From Aestuariibaculum sp. M13 (GTDB lineage Bacteria; Bacteroidota; Bacteroidia; Flavobacteriales; Flavobacteriaceae), in NCBI RefSeq assembly GCF_024723255.1, contig NZ_JANIAC010000001.1:201548-265547 (forward strand): DNA of 64,000 nucleotides, read 5' to 3'. The notes beneath the pieces were generated by a model, which saw nothing but the letters and a program-made list of their open reading frames with translations, had not been told where the DNA came from and ran no database searches. Position 1 is the stretch's first letter; every line of letters begins with the position of its first letter. A program made the translations under genes and the position numbers. Shown here one piece after another: positions 17,129-27,800 of this stretch.

Positions 17129-18469
17129 TTACACGGTTTCTCCCTGAAAGGCTTCTTTTAACACTGCCTGCATGAGCATATTGGCATGGGCTTCACTTTT
17201 GGTTATTTCCTGCTCTAAAGCATCGCATTTTTGCATTAAAGCCTCAACTTTTTTAATTATCAAAAGCAACTCTTCTTTAGGCGGTATTGGTACTTTAATC
17301 TGCTTAAAAGAATTTGTAGAAACACCACCTCTTAATCCTTTACTTTGTAATTGAAACTCAGAAGCAAAAACTGATGAATTATAATATATATAGATATATT
17401 TTGCCAAAAACTCAATATATGGAATTGTAGCAAGAAGCTTATTACCAAAACAAATTTCTCTATCTGTTATTCCTATTTTTTTTCCAGAACTTCCTCCTTC
17501 TATGCAGATAAGTACGCTACCTGAAGGGGCAACTCTAAAATGTGTATAAGTTTCATGTTCAGGGATAATAACACCTGTTGAATATTCAATTTCTTTCCAA
17601 TTAAAACCAACATCTTTGGTTCCTATATAGTTTAGACCGGTTTGAACTTTAGAGTACTTTGCTTCTTTAACTGTTTTATTTATACTATTACCTGTAAATA
17701 CATTACATATATCAGATACTCTACCCCACACCCAACCTTCGGGTAATACAAAAGGGATTTCTTCAGGAGTAATTGATGGTAATGGTTTTTCTTTTTTTAT
17801 TTTTTTTTCTTTAACGAGCTGTGCTTTTTCGGATTTGATGCGTTTTAAGAGTTCGCGGGCGTGGTTAGGTCCTTCGACAAGCTCAGGGTGACTAGAACGC
17901 CATTCCTTTGTTAATTTCCCTTGAATTGCTTCTCTAAAAATAGATTCCTTTAATTTAGAAAAAAGACTATCTTTCAACCTTAATCCAAAAGTCTGTATAT
18001 TCAATTCTTTAATTTTTTCAAATACATTTAACTTTCTAATTTGTGATTCTATGCTGGGGAGTGCAATTTCAATTTTTGATAAATCAGAAAAATAGAGTCT
18101 CTTTCTAACCGCTCCTGAAGCATTTTTATTGATAGTTTCTATTCCTTCATCGCTTTTAAGAATATAAAGTAAATATTCTGGCAAAATTTTCTTAGAACAT
18201 GAAAAAACGACATAATCAGGACTTACAATTCCAATTTGATCTGGTCTATATACATAACCAATTGAACCGACATTAATTCTCATCGGGTTATAGGCAAACC
18301 AACCGTTCTGAATAAATTTATATTTGCTCAGATTAGTTATTCTTTTAGCTCTTGAAATATGCAACCCTATTTCATTACTAACACCTATCAAATTCAAACC
18401 TCTTCCATCTGCTCTCTTAACAGTATCCTTTTGTTCTATTAAAATTTCCCCTAATTTGATCTTGTTCAT
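17129..18469 (-). CDS. hsdS: Type I restriction-modification specificity subunit
   Basis: This 446-residue protein has two target-recognition halves separated by conserved helices, as in HsdS: TRD1 at about 1-165, a central helix SIFREAIQGKLTKEW, TRD2 at about 235-400, and a C-terminal helix ending AVLKEAFQGE. It recognises the DNA sequence for the methyltransferase and restriction complexes. It overlaps hsdM by 4 bp (ATGA-type coupling). An oddity is the peptide SHPELVEGP at about 193-201, encoded by a dispersed repeat (17868-17892) inserted in frame in the linker after the central helix. The linker length sets the spacing of the two half-sites in HsdS proteins, so the insertion could matter. 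Confidence 0.93.
   Translation of the reverse strand: MNKIKLGEILIEQKDTVKRADGRGLNLIGVSNEIGLHISRAKRITNLSKYKFIQNGWFAYNPMRINVGSIGYVYRPDQIGIVSPDYVVFSCSKKILPEYLLYILKSDEGIETINKNASGAVRKRLYFSDLSKIEIALPSIESQIRKLNVFEKIKELNIQTFGLRLKDSLFSKLKESIFREAIQGKLTKEWRSSHPELVEGPNHARELLKRIKSEKAQLVKEKKIKKEKPLPSITPEEIPFVLPEGWVWGRVSDICNVFTGNSINKTVKEAKYSKVQTGLNYIGTKDVGFNWKEIEYSTGVIIPEHETYTHFRVAPSGSVLICIEGGSSGKKIGITDREICFGNKLLATIPYIEFLAKYIYIYYNSSVFASEFQLQSKGLRGGVSTNSFKQIKVPIPPKEELLLIIKKVEALMQKCDALEQEITKSEAHANMLMQAVLKEAFQGETV
17868..17892 (-). repeat. Dispersed repeat inserted in frame within hsdS
   Basis: The plus-strand sequence here contains CCTTCGACAAGCTCAGGGTG, a short element I know as widely dispersed in Bacteroidota genomes. 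On the minus strand it is read as SHPELVEGP inside HsdS. It keeps the frame. A related element lies in the DnaC-like gene at 38568-38590. Confidence 0.75.
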
Positions 18470-19905
18470 TTTAGTTCCTTTTTAAGATCTTGGATTGAGC
18501 TAATTATTTGTTTCTGAGAAGAAAGAAGTTTATCTATAATTTCAGAACTTGTAAGATACTCCCTAAGAGCCACCTCACTATGAGGGTTCTTAATATCTAA
18601 ATCCCAATCCTTAAGATCGTTGATATTTACTTTCCAAGCCTGGTCGTTTTCTTCGCGGTTATTCCACCATTGTATTAATGGTTCGAACTCGTTAAACTGA
18701 ATTGGTTTGGTTTTAGAGTAACTTTTTTGACCTTCCGGTAATTTATGCTCGTAATACCAAATGTCTTTTGTTTTACTTCCTTTTTCGAAAAACAATAGGT
18801 TGGTACTTACCGTTGCCGGGAAGAATGTTGTTTGCGGTAAGCGTACAATGGTATGCAGATTACAGTCGGTTAACAGTTTTTCTCTAATACGTGCTTTTAC
18901 GCCATCGCCTGTAATAGAACCGTCTGGCAATACTATAGTGCAACGCCCTTGTGCTTTTAAGAGCTGTAGCATTAAAATCACAAATAAGTCGGCAGATTCC
19001 TTACACCGGTAGGTTGCCGGGAAGTTGGTTTCTACACCATCGGCTATGGTTGCTCCAAAAGGCGGATTTGCTAAAATAACATCGACCTGATCTTTGCGGC
19101 TTATACTGTTGTATTCTTTTTTTAAACTGTCTATATAATGGTAATCTGGTACATCCATTTCATGTAGGATGAGGTTGGTTAAACCTAAAACGTAGGCTAC
19201 CGGTTTTAACTCCCAACCCGTAATACTTTGTTGTAACACATGCTCTTCATCTACTGTGTTGACATAATTTGTCCTAACATGATCGATAGCTTCGGTTAGG
19301 AAGCCCCCGGTACCTGCCGCCGGATCCAGTACTTTTTCACCTAATTTAGGGTCGGTCATTTGTGTCATTAATCTGGTAACGGCTCTTGGTGTATAGTACT
19401 CCCCTTTGTTACCGGCATCTCTTAATTCCTGTAGGATGCTTTCGTAAATATCGCCAAATACCTGTTTATCTTTCGAGCTGTTAAAGTCAATTTCATTTAG
19501 TTTGTTAATGACTTTACGCATTTCGTAACCACTTTTCATGTAGTTATTAGACCCGTCGAACACCTCTTTAACTAATGCCGCACGCTTCGGGTATTTGATA
19601 CTGGTTAAATTACGTAAGGTTGCAAACAAACCTTTTGAACCTTCAGACGTATTGTCGATAAAGTCTAATAGTTCGTCACCGGTAATGCCTTCGGCATCTG
19701 TAGCCCAATTTCGCCACTGGAACTTTTCTGGTATCACGGACGTATAATCGTCTTTAATGATCTCCAGCTCCTGGTCTTTATCATCTAAAATTTTAAGAAA
19801 CAACATCCATCCTAATTGCTCTAAACGTTGTGCATCTCCAGAGATCCCTCTGTCTTGACGCATGATGTTTCTAATGCTGCTAATTACAGCTCCTACATTT
19901 GCCAT
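18466..19905 (-). CDS. hsdM: Type I restriction-modification N6-adenine methyltransferase
   Basis: The 479-residue protein is a complete HsdM. It has the helical N-terminal domain, the AdoMet-binding motif DPAAGTGGF at 194-202 and the catalytic NPPF at 280-283, the gamma-type adenine methyltransferase order. It methylates adenine in the recognition sequence chosen by HsdS and so protects the host. The stop overlaps the hsdS start by 4 bp, and the upstream PD-(D/E)XK-like gene ends directly before its ATG. No frameshift or missing motif is visible, so the system looks functional. Confidence 0.96.
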   Translation of the reverse strand: MANVGAVISSIRNIMRQDRGISGDAQRLEQLGWMLFLKILDDKDQELEIIKDDYTSVIPEKFQWRNWATDAEGITGDELLDFIDNTSEGSKGLFATLRNLTSIKYPKRAALVKEVFDGSNNYMKSGYEMRKVINKLNEIDFNSSKDKQVFGDIYESILQELRDAGNKGEYYTPRAVTRLMTQMTDPKLGEKVLDPAAGTGGFLTEAIDHVRTNYVNTVDEEHVLQQSITGWELKPVAYVLGLTNLILHEMDVPDYHYIDSLKKEYNSISRKDQVDVILANPPFGATIADGVETNFPATYRCKESADLFVILMLQLLKAQGRCTIVLPDGSITGDGVKARIREKLLTDCNLHTIVRLPQTTFFPATVSTNLLFFEKGSKTKDIWYYEHKLPEGQKSYSKTKPIQFNEFEPLIQWWNNREENDQAWKVNINDLKDWDLDIKNPHSEVALREYLTSSEIIDKLLSSQKQIISSIQDLKKELK

Positions 19906-20625
19906 CTACTCTTTATAATTGTTTTTTAAGGCCTTATGAATATTACTAAAAGCCGTGTTGTTAATTGTATTGTTTTGGTATAACACATCAAGGGCTATGT
20001 TTTTATCAAACCCGTTAGCTATATCCATGTTTTTTACCATATCTTTCTCGTTGATATTGCCGCCAAAGATAACCACCATGTGGTATTTTAGGCTATCTGA
20101 AATGGTTATTTTTTGATAATCTGGCAGTGGAAATCTTCTATTAAATTCGATCTCTTTTCCTTCTTTATCTTCCAATGCTAACCATTCCTTTTTACTGGTT
20201 ATCCAAGCTTCTCCTTTAGCTTTAAGATTAGTAATGAATTCGTTCTTTTTGGTTAAGTAGTCTTTTAAATGTCGGTTCCACCCCAAATTGGTTTTTAAAT
20301 CGAAATAATGTGTAAGGACATTTTGCTCATTAATAATAGCTAAATCCGGCTTAAAGGATGTTGACTTTTTATCGCCTTCAAACTTTGTAGAAATAACTTT
20401 GTCTACATAATATTGATAATCGTGTCTGTTTATATGCTGCGCTATGTAAAGGGCAAACAGATCTTCGCAGTAGCCAGAAATCTTATGCGCCATTCCGCGA
20501 CGGATATGAAAACCACCGTTACCTTCAATTAATTCTCTTGATTGGTAAACCTGTTTAGAAATTTTATCGATTAAGTCCTCGCTTGATACTATTTTTTCTT
20601 CGGTTGTATTTGGGGCTACTAACAT
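19906..20625 (-). CDS. PD-(D/E)XK-like protein between hsdR and hsdM
   Basis: I do not recognise this 239-residue protein by family. It contains FKPDLAIINEQ followed by THYFDLKTNLGWNR at about 92-117, a PD-(D/E)XK arrangement with catalytic candidates Asp, Asp and Lys. An upstream GFHIRRGMAHKISGYCEDLFALYI helix is typical of restriction-endonuclease-like proteins of Bacteroidota. It is 4 bp after hsdR and directly abuts hsdM, so it is an integral gene of the hsd operon. It may be an accessory nuclease or an anti-restriction regulator. Confidence 0.65.
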   Translation of the reverse strand: MLVAPNTTEEKIVSSEDLIDKISKQVYQSRELIEGNGGFHIRRGMAHKISGYCEDLFALYIAQHINRHDYQYYVDKVISTKFEGDKKSTSFKPDLAIINEQNVLTHYFDLKTNLGWNRHLKDYLTKKNEFITNLKAKGEAWITSKKEWLALEDKEGKEIEFNRRFPLPDYQKITISDSLKYHMVVIFGGNINEKDMVKNMDIANGFDKNIALDVLYQNNTINNTAFSNIHKALKNNYKE

Positions 20626-20629
20626 TTAT

Positions 20630-23014
20630 TTAAGCTGTTGTATTATATAAATTAGATTCTAATTCCTTTAAAGCTTCTAAATACTTCGATTTATTACCAA
20701 AGGCTTTAATTAATTCGATTGGCGTTCCCAGCTTGTTAAGAGGATCTAACTTTAGTACTTCGGTAGTTTCGATGGTTAACAAGCCGTCTTCGGCATATTT
20801 ATCAAGTAAACTGCTTAACACTTCTTGTGCTTTTTCGCCATATTTTGTGAAGTAATTTCGTTTTTTAACGTTATTAGCCCTTTCCTTTCTTGTTAGCGGT
20901 TTGGCATCAAAAACAACATGGCATATTAAATCGAACGGATCGAAATCTTTACCAACCTCTTCTTTTAAAGCATCAAAGAAAATACCTCTTTCTTCCAGTT
21001 CATTTATTATAGCCTCTTTCTTTTCAGCATTATTCCATGAATTTAAAAAGGATTCTAAACTCTGATATTCTTCAGAGACATTTTTCTTGGTATAATCCTT
21101 TAAACTTTCGGTAATAATCTTGCCTGTTTTTGGATCTAAATACTGAACGCGTTCGTTGATAATTTGAACCCTAACGCCATCGACTCTAATTTTTCCTCGA
21201 GGTTCTTCAACAATATCGCCTCCTCCTTCGACAAATGGATAATCTGGTTCTTCAGGAAACTCTACTTCTTCCCCACCAAATACATCAATGATTGGCTCAT
21301 CGTTAGATTCATTTTCTACACCAGATAGATCATCATCTTCACCCGCTTGTTTTATCATTACTGGATCGCCATCGAAATCGGGATCTGCAAACAGGTTTGT
21401 TACATTTCTAAAGTCCATAATGGTAAAATAGGTTTTACCGTACTCTTCATTAATTCTAGTTCCACGACCAATTATCTGCTTGAATTCGGTCATAGAACCG
21501 ATATTGCTATCTAACACAATTAGCTTACAGGTTTGTGCATCGACACCGGTTGTCATTAATTTAGATGTTGTTGCTATAACCGGGTATTTTTCACTTGGAT
21601 TAATAAAATTATCGAGCTCGCGCTTACCCTCTTCATTATCGCCCGTGATTTGCATGACGTATTTATTATTCTCTTTAAATAAGTCTGGATTTGCATTTGC
21701 TAGTGCGGTGCGCATGCCTTCGGCATGTTCTATATCGATACAGAATACTATAGTTTTTGCAAAACGATCGTAGCCCTTTAAGAAGTTGGTGATTTTATTA
21801 GCCACAAGCTTTCTTCTTTCTTCGACCACTATATTTTTATCGAAATCGGTTTGATTGTAAATTCTATCCTCTACAAGATTACCATCTTTATCAAGGAAAT
21901 CTTTAGGCGGCCTCCACCCCTCAGCATCAATATCTAAGGTTACTTTAACCACCTTATAAGGTGCTAAGAACCCATCATCAATACCTTGTTTTAATGAATA
22001 TGTATACACGGGCTCCCCAAAATAATCTATGTTAGACACCTTAGTGGTTTCCTTTGGAGTAGCGGTTAAACCGATGTGTGTAGCCTTATTAAAATAATTT
22101 AGTATTTCTCGCCACTTACTGTCTTCTTTTGCACTTCCGCGGTGACACTCATCGATAATGATTAAATCGAAAAAGTCAGGACTAAATTGTTTATAAGCAT
22201 CATCAGACTTACTATCTGACAAACCTTGATACAAGGCTAAATAAATATTGTAAGCTGTATCTATTTTTTTGTGCTTTATAATTGTAAGTGCGTCTTTGAA
22301 ATGACGAAAATCACCTCGAGCCGTTTGATCTACTAGTGCCGTTCTATCGGCTAAAAAAAGAATACGCTTTTTAGCACCACTTTTCCAAAGTCGGTAAATA
22401 ATTTGAAATGCCGTGTAGGTTTTACCGGTACCCGTAGCCATAACCAATAAAATGCGGTCTAAGCCTTTTGCTACAGCTTCAATTGTTCTATTAACGGCAA
22501 TTTGCTGATAGTATCTTGGACTACGCCCAGAACCATCTTGAAAATAATCTTGCTTGGCTACCTCCTCTTCTTCTTGCGTATCTATGCCTTTGTACTTCTT
22601 ATACTTTTCCCAAAGCACTTCCGGGCTTGGAAATTGATCTAAAGTTAACTCGGTTTCAATATCGGCATCGGCAGTTTTATCGTGAAAATAAAAGCCATCG
22701 CCATTACTACTAAATACACATGGAATATCTAAGGTATTTGCATACCCTAAAGCCTGTTGAATACCACTTTTAACCGAATGCTTATTATCTTTTGCTTCGA
22801 TTATAGCAATTGGTACATTGGGTTTATAAAACAAAATGTAGTCGGCAAATTTACGTTTACCTCTGGCTGTTAATTTACCTTTTACATATATTCGACCATC
22901 GGTAAAGAATACTTCACGTCCTATTTGAGTTTGTTCATCCCAACCTGATTTTAAGATTGCAGGAGTTATAAATTTGGCTTTGATATCGGATTCCGATAGG
23001 TCTTTTTTGTTCAT
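20630..23014 (-). CDS. hsdR: Type I restriction enzyme endonuclease/translocase subunit
   Basis: This 794-residue HsdR has an N-terminal PD-(D/E)XK nuclease domain (Asp58 in FADYILF, Glu73 and Lys75 in IIEAK) and an SF2 translocase: MATGTGKT near 190, IIDECHRG near 288, GLTATPKET, and QIIGRGTRI for motif VI. An acidic segment and an EcoEI-type C-terminal region (about 590-794) complete it. It translocates unmodified DNA and cuts at a distance. It is the first gene of the hsd operon, and everything down to the HNH gene at 7606 follows with gaps of 51 bp or less. The shorter length fits the EcoEI-like subgroup and not EcoKI. Confidence 0.95.
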   Translation of the reverse strand: MNKKDLSESDIKAKFITPAILKSGWDEQTQIGREVFFTDGRIYVKGKLTARGKRKFADYILFYKPNVPIAIIEAKDNKHSVKSGIQQALGYANTLDIPCVFSSNGDGFYFHDKTADADIETELTLDQFPSPEVLWEKYKKYKGIDTQEEEEVAKQDYFQDGSGRSPRYYQQIAVNRTIEAVAKGLDRILLVMATGTGKTYTAFQIIYRLWKSGAKKRILFLADRTALVDQTARGDFRHFKDALTIIKHKKIDTAYNIYLALYQGLSDSKSDDAYKQFSPDFFDLIIIDECHRGSAKEDSKWREILNYFNKATHIGLTATPKETTKVSNIDYFGEPVYTYSLKQGIDDGFLAPYKVVKVTLDIDAEGWRPPKDFLDKDGNLVEDRIYNQTDFDKNIVVEERRKLVANKITNFLKGYDRFAKTIVFCIDIEHAEGMRTALANANPDLFKENNKYVMQITGDNEEGKRELDNFINPSEKYPVIATTSKLMTTGVDAQTCKLIVLDSNIGSMTEFKQIIGRGTRINEEYGKTYFTIMDFRNVTNLFADPDFDGDPVMIKQAGEDDDLSGVENESNDEPIIDVFGGEEVEFPEEPDYPFVEGGGDIVEEPRGKIRVDGVRVQIINERVQYLDPKTGKIITESLKDYTKKNVSEEYQSLESFLNSWNNAEKKEAIINELEERGIFFDALKEEVGKDFDPFDLICHVVFDAKPLTRKERANNVKKRNYFTKYGEKAQEVLSSLLDKYAEDGLLTIETTEVLKLDPLNKLGTPIELIKAFGNKSKYLEALKELESNLYNTTA

Positions 23015-23311
23015 ATAGTTTTTTGTTAACCGAAACCCTAAGATTATTGTTTACAACAACTTAAACAGGAGATCGAGAATAAAAGCGCATACTTCCGATT
23101 AACTACCCACCGTAAATTTTGGAAACAAAATTAATATTGAGGCTTGAAAACTGAGGCATGCAGAAACACTACTAACATTTAATTTGACACTAAATATATT
23201 AGTTTTACAGCACATGACATTGCGGTTTTCCTTAAAAAGATGACAAAAATCGACAAAGTGCTGTAAGTCAAAACCAACTAAACTTGTGCACTAAGGATTA
23301 CATTATTTTGT
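23015..23311. other. Upstream region of the hsd operon
   Basis: These 297 bp hold no gene. A TAATTTTG match to the -7 consensus lies on the minus strand at 23126-23133, about 110 bp upstream of hsdR, but no TTG is at the usual distance, so the promoter call is weak. Nothing else is recognisable. Confidence 0.35.
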
Positions 23312-23599
23312 CTAATCTCTACGATACTTCAATGACTTTACTTCTTTTAAGACATTATCAAGATCTGATTTTTTGATAATATACCTCCTACTTAATTTAT
23401 ATGCTGGTATAGATCCTCTTTTGATGTAATTGTATACAGATACCACTGAACAACCTAACAAATCTGCAACTTCTTGAACTGAATAATTAGTTGTTTCTGC
23501 CTTTACATTTAAAATTAATTCTAGCTCTTTTTTTAAGTCTTTTACGATTAAATCTTTTAACTCCTCTGGAGTGATCCCGTGCAATAGTATTGATTCCAT
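23312..23599 (-). CDS. Helix-turn-helix (excisionase/MerR-type) protein
   Basis: The 95-residue protein has a charged N-terminal helix and a DNA-binding domain starting YSVQEVADLLGCSVVSVYNY and continuing IKRGSIPAYKLSRRYIIKKS. This is the winged-helix HTH_17 pattern of excisionases and small DNA-binding regulators. It is 23 bp downstream of mcrC and on the same strand, so it may be a regulator of the McrBC operon. It could also be a leftover excisionase of an older integrated element, since a protein of the same type is at 39944-40222. Confidence 0.75.
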   Translation of the reverse strand: MESILLHGITPEELKDLIVKDLKKELELILNVKAETTNYSVQEVADLLGCSVVSVYNYIKRGSIPAYKLSRRYIIKKSDLDNVLKEVKSLKYRRD

Positions 23600-23622
23600 A
23601 ATTTTATAAATTTTTGTTATCT

Positions 23623-24894
23623 CTAATTATGTAACTCTTGTAATTGACACCAAGTATTGATTTGTTCGTGTATTTTAAATTGCCAAGCTTTTATTTCCTT
23701 ATCCACACTAATGGAAATGACACTACACTCTTCACTACTTAAATCCTTTGAATCGGCAGAGGTGTGATCGTAATAGAGTCCAGACTTTTGAGCACTTACT
23801 TCTCCTGGATACACTAAAGCTACCTTTTTAGCTCCATAGTATTTCATATATACAAACATTTGCCTTAGATCTTCAGGAGAGGGGTTATAACCATTGATAT
23901 TCTTCCATTTGGTATCTAAAACAACACAATCTTCCTTACCCTTATTAAGGACTATATCTGGTTTCATTTTACTGCGATAGCCCTCCTGCGGTTTCCAAAA
24001 GGCTTTTGTATTTTGTGCTGCTATAGTTGTATTGTTTGACTTATGTTTACGAAGGCTTACATAAACAAACTGCTCCCATAATCTATTCATATCAAACATT
24101 AGTGCTAGTACATTATTTGTACCACGATGTACATCTGGGTGATAGTTTAGTAATATTAACTTGGCTATTTCGATGGCATTTCTATACGATTCGGATTTAC
24201 GGTCGTAAACCAACTTATCGAAAACAGCTTCTGTAATTTTGATATCATTTACCTCTGGAAAATCGAGCAATAAGGCCCCCAACCTACTATTTAATTGCGC
24301 GTTTGTATTTATATAGCTTAACAATTTTAAGGCTTTGTATAAAATTGCATGAAGGTTATGTTCCTTATCGTAAGTGGTATATTTTAAGTAAAAGCGCTCC
24401 TTATGAATTAGATTTTGCCGCAAATGTTTTGGAAACTGGATACTCCCTTTTAATGCTGTACGATTGCCCTCAGTCTTTCTATACTTTTTCACTAACCCAC
24501 GATGAAGAAGGTATTCCACTTCTTTTATGAATAGTTCAAAATACAGATCTAAAATAGAATTAGACCTCAACCGTAAATCACTACTACTCGGTGCTTGAAT
24601 ATCGAAAATCCCTACTGCATTAAGCATTGTGATAAGCATGTTACGCCATTTTATAGCATCGTTAGACTTATCTGCTTTGGGTAATACTTCTATAACGGTT
24701 CTGCCCACTTGAATTACCCCAACGTATTCGTTAAACCGAACACCGTTATGAATTAGTGAATAATAAGGTACTCCATTTTCTCCGTAGAATAACTGTAATG
24801 CTTCTAATTGGCCATGTGTTAAACGTTGCTCACCACGATCGACCCTTAAACTTTCGTGTTCAAAAACAGTAATATGATCCTTTTGCTTTTTCAA
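23623..24894 (-). CDS. mcrC: McrC-type nuclease subunit of a McrBC restriction system
   Basis: The 423-residue protein is of McrC type. It has an N-terminal beta-rich region with VGVIQVGRTVIEVLPKA and a C-terminal PD-(D/E)XK domain at about 310-345 (MKPDIVLNKGK then CVVLDTKWKN). McrC supplies the nuclease activity in McrBC complexes, which cut DNA carrying modified cytosine, or other modified DNA in divergent systems. The gene begins immediately after mcrB ends. The catalytic D and DxK residues are present, so it looks active. Confidence 0.9.
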   Translation of the reverse strand: MKKQKDHITVFEHESLRVDRGEQRLTHGQLEALQLFYGENGVPYYSLIHNGVRFNEYVGVIQVGRTVIEVLPKADKSNDAIKWRNMLITMLNAVGIFDIQAPSSSDLRLRSNSILDLYFELFIKEVEYLLHRGLVKKYRKTEGNRTALKGSIQFPKHLRQNLIHKERFYLKYTTYDKEHNLHAILYKALKLLSYINTNAQLNSRLGALLLDFPEVNDIKITEAVFDKLVYDRKSESYRNAIEIAKLILLNYHPDVHRGTNNVLALMFDMNRLWEQFVYVSLRKHKSNNTTIAAQNTKAFWKPQEGYRSKMKPDIVLNKGKEDCVVLDTKWKNINGYNPSPEDLRQMFVYMKYYGAKKVALVYPGEVSAQKSGLYYDHTSADSKDLSSEECSVISISVDKEIKAWQFKIHEQINTWCQLQELHN

Positions 24895-27800
24895 TTATTG
24901 ATTCTTTCTTTCAAGGGTTTTTAAAGCTTCCAAAAACTCTACATCTTCCATATTTTGCACATCTTTTAAATGATACACTCTGCGCTCTAACAACGGACTA
25001 CTATCGTAATCATCGAAGGCAGCAAAAAAGGTTTCGTCATCATTATTTTCTTTAATATCAAAGAAACCTGTTCCTAGTATTAAGCCTATTTTACCATAGT
25101 CGCCAAAGAAATACTCCTGTAATAAGGGGATGATTTTATTCTGGAATGCAGACTTAAGTTCTGATAAATTGGAAACAGACATAAAATAACTATGCCCAAT
25201 CATATGATCTTTATCTAATAACTTCTCAATACGTATATTCAACGTATTTAATAAGCGGTTTAATTCTATGTTATTTACAATACCTCCTTGGGCTTTACCA
25301 TGAGTTTTGATGAGTTCTGGTTTAGGTGGCATTTCTATAAAACTAAATCGTCTTCTCAAAGCTGTATCGAGTGCTTCCACACTTCGGTCTGCGGTATTCA
25401 TAGTTCCTAAAACAAATAAGTTAGGCGGCACACCGAAAGCTGTTTTACTGTATGGAAGGACTAATGACAGCTCTTCATCACAGCCTAAACGTTTATCTGA
25501 TTCCAATAATGTTATAAGCTCACCGAAAATTTGAGAAACACTACCTCGGTTTATTTCATCTATGATAAGCACAAATCTGTCTGCTTCATCATTATAATTT
25601 ACTGGGTGATTTGAGTTTAAAATAATGTTTTTGATTTTATCGTAGTCGTTATAAGATATTGATGGTCCTTCTGTTATAACCGGTGACTGATTTTGAGAGG
25701 CCTCAAAGCTTTTTAAATCTTTGAAAACGCCATAATAATTGGACGACCATCCAAGACCTTTACCTACCGACCTTACATCTTTAATATCATCAATTGACTT
25801 GAATTTATTATATAGAGGGCGTAACTTTTCTTTAAATACTTTAGCATCTGAATTTGCTTTAGCTCCTCTGGTTAACAAATAATTTTCATCTTCATTAATT
25901 GCTTTAATTTCAGTAAAGAATCCTGAAGTTTTTAATGGCAATAATAACTGTTCATCTTCTTTTAAAGCTTCTAACCTACTTTCAACAGATGCCACATAAT
26001 TGTCATACAAATTATCAAACTCATTGAATTCTTCAACAATACCGCTACTATTTGAATAATGCGCGAACAACGCTTTATAACACAACTGCTTAAAAATACC
26101 ATCTTGTATTACATATGAAATGGCCTCCTCTTTAGATTCTGGTTTTATACCTTCTATAAAATCTTCATAGGACATGCTTTGATGGAACGTTGTAAAGACA
26201 ATTCTTCCCTCTTCAACTCGCTTTTTAAACAAGGCTTTAACTTCGCTTCTAGTTAGATTATCGATATCCTCACCAAGCACCTGTAAGGCATTATTAATTG
26301 TATTGTACGTTTTTCCTGTTCCTGGAGGTCCGTAATAAATTTGATTTTTTGGAGGCTGTGAATTTTTCATTGTTTTAAGCGGTTTAGTAACCTGTGTATC
26401 TCTTTCATTTAAAAATTGGATGAACGCTTTTATACTTGCTGAATAAAATCCGTTCCTCCCGTAGGATGGAGCTTTTGCATAAAAATATTTACTATCGTCT
26501 AACCTTTGGTTAATTACAAGGTCTTCATACAAAGTATTTAGCTCTGTAATATTATCAATAGCGTAAATATCCTTATTAAGTAATTCGTTTAATATATCTA
26601 TGGCTCTTATATAAGAATCCGCTTTATTACTCGATTCTTTTACATTCAACCAATTCTTGAATTCTTCTCTTATGCTATTCATATTTTTAAACCAAATCGC
26701 CTTAATATGATTTTCTTGTTTCACTTGCTTAATGGTATTCATGTATCCTCCAAAATCGACTTCGAATGGCTCGAAGGTTTTATCCCAATCTACCTTAAGG
26801 TTTCTACCATCATTTAAATTTTGAGTTACGACCCCTATTGCTTTGATCGCCATTACTGATCTCGTCTTTTCACGAGTGTAAGCACTTTTAATTGCAATAC
26901 GACTTCCGACTTCTACCGCATTGACTTCTTTTAGAAACTTATCATCATAACCATTTGTCCAGATGCCTTCGTTAACAAAACGTTCGGTTTGATCCTTAGG
27001 CTCGTCGTTACCCCAATAAGCGCCAACCACATAATACTTTACATTTAAACCATTATTATTAAGTATCTTATTTCGATATTCTTTATCAAATACCGCTTTT
27101 CTGAATGCACTATTATCATAATCTTTAGGTTCGATATTATTATCTCTTTCTAATTCGGATTCAACAGCATCTCTAATCACATTATAATTTTCTTCTAATT
27201 GTAATTTTGATGCCCCTCTATACAAAAAAGCATTATCTGGAGAACTAAAAACATCTTTATTTAAACCTGAAATTTCATGGGTGTTTGAAGTAATGAAATC
27301 AAACTTGTTATTTTTCACTAGTAAACAGAAACGCTTCCCTATTTGAAAGCTTAATTGACCACTGGCTACACTAAATACTAAATCTTCTTCATTTTCTATT
27401 TTTAAATCCTCAACTAAATGATCTAAAGACCTAAAAAATGCACCAAGAACATCAACTTTTATCTTCTTAATTCTTTTGATAAAATCCTTTTCATCGGTTA
27501 ATAATAAAAAGTTTACCTCGGAATTTAGACTGGTCCATTCTTCCTTTATAGAACTTGTATAAGCTAGGTATTCATTCCATGATTCAAAACGGACATCTTG
27601 ATTATCGTATACTCTTTTCGTTAAGTTATGTCCTTTGTGGATACCTCCACCCATTCCTTTGGAATCGATGCTAAAAAAGATTTGATATGCATATTGTACA
27701 CTGGGCGATGTTTCCGGAATGATTGCAAGCCAGACCATATCGGCCCCGTAATTTTGAGGACCGTTAAACCCAACTATATGTTTTGTAACTCTTTCAAGAT

